From assembly GCA_027005635.1 (NCBI GenBank), contig JALTLI010000072.1, positions 1-5,763 of the forward strand: a DNA stretch of 5,763 nt, in the 5' to 3' direction. The DNA comes from Alphaproteobacteria bacterium (GTDB lineage: Bacteria > Pseudomonadota > Alphaproteobacteria > UBA2136 > JALTLI01). The notes under the pieces were generated by a model, which searched no databases, was not told where the DNA came from, and saw nothing but the letters and a program-made list of their open reading frames with translations. Shown here piece by piece: positions 5,650 to 5,763 of this stretch; positions within the stretch are counted from its first letter, which is position 1; each line of letters starts with the position of its first letter. The position numbers were made by a program, and so were the translations under genes.

Positions 5650-5763
5650 TTAACCGATACGCAGTGTATTGTTATCTATAAATTTATAAGGTGGAATTTC
5701 TAGGTTTTTAGGTGCTGGCCCTTTAATAACTCTACCAGCAACATCGTAAACTGAACCATGGCA
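5650..5763 (-). CDS. petA: Rieske iron-sulfur subunit of cytochrome bc1, C-terminal part (5' end outside window)
   Basis: The last 37 codons of the Rieske protein enter from the right edge. The fragment begins CHGSVYD, the second cluster-binding box, in which Cys and His ligate the 2Fe-2S centre and the Ser tunes its potential. GPAPKNLEIPPY follows, the usual proline-rich loop and C-terminal strand, and the stop is TAA at 5650-5652. The protein takes electrons from ubiquinol at the Qo site of cytochrome b and passes them to cytochrome c1. The first cluster box, membrane anchor and any Tat signal are outside the window. petB begins 17 bases downstream, confirming the petABC order. Confidence 0.95.
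   Translation of the reverse strand, partial: CHGSVYDVAGRVIKGPAPKNLEIPPYKFIDNNTLRIG

Overview
The window is A+T-rich chromosomal DNA that looks alphaproteobacterial. The evidence is a petABC-type cytochrome bc1 operon with separate cytochrome b and c1 genes, an rplM-rpsI pair in which S9 carries an N-terminal extension, and a kdsB-type gene implying a Gram-negative envelope. Genus cannot be fixed from the sequence alone. The A+T bias and decaying genes would suit a host-associated or reduced lineage, but that is inference.

Layout. Bases 1-981 read on the plus strand: the C-terminal half of a GGDEF diguanylate cyclase, the first codons of a HAD-family hydrolase overlapping its stop codon, the multiply damaged remains of an IS3-family transposase that cuts the hydrolase off, about 130 unassigned bases, and an intact tRNA-Ser(GGA). 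Everything to the right reads on the minus strand. A strong hairpin at about 1051-1078 ends the rpsI transcript and separates the two convergent halves. Then follow, from low to high coordinate, rpsI, rplM with its own promoter and short leader, a histidine phosphatase, kdsB, a 151-base spacer with small inverted repeats, petC, petB, and the last 37 codons of petA at the right edge.

How the genes work together. petA-petB-petC encode the three catalytic subunits of ubiquinol:cytochrome c oxidoreductase, in the usual order and with tight spacing. kdsB and the histidine phosphatase overlap by four bases (ATGA) and are probably translationally coupled; the first would activate Kdo or a related sugar acid with CMP, and the partner's substrate is unknown. 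rplM and rpsI are the standard L13/S9 operon. Most of the window is ordinary core genome. The accessory-looking part is 350-893, where a HAD gene has been lost to an insertion sequence that itself then decayed. I see no sign of a new defence, mobile or biosynthetic system. The points most worth following are the divergent QGD motif of the KdsB-like enzyme with its coupled phosphatase, and the structured leader and spacer sequences.
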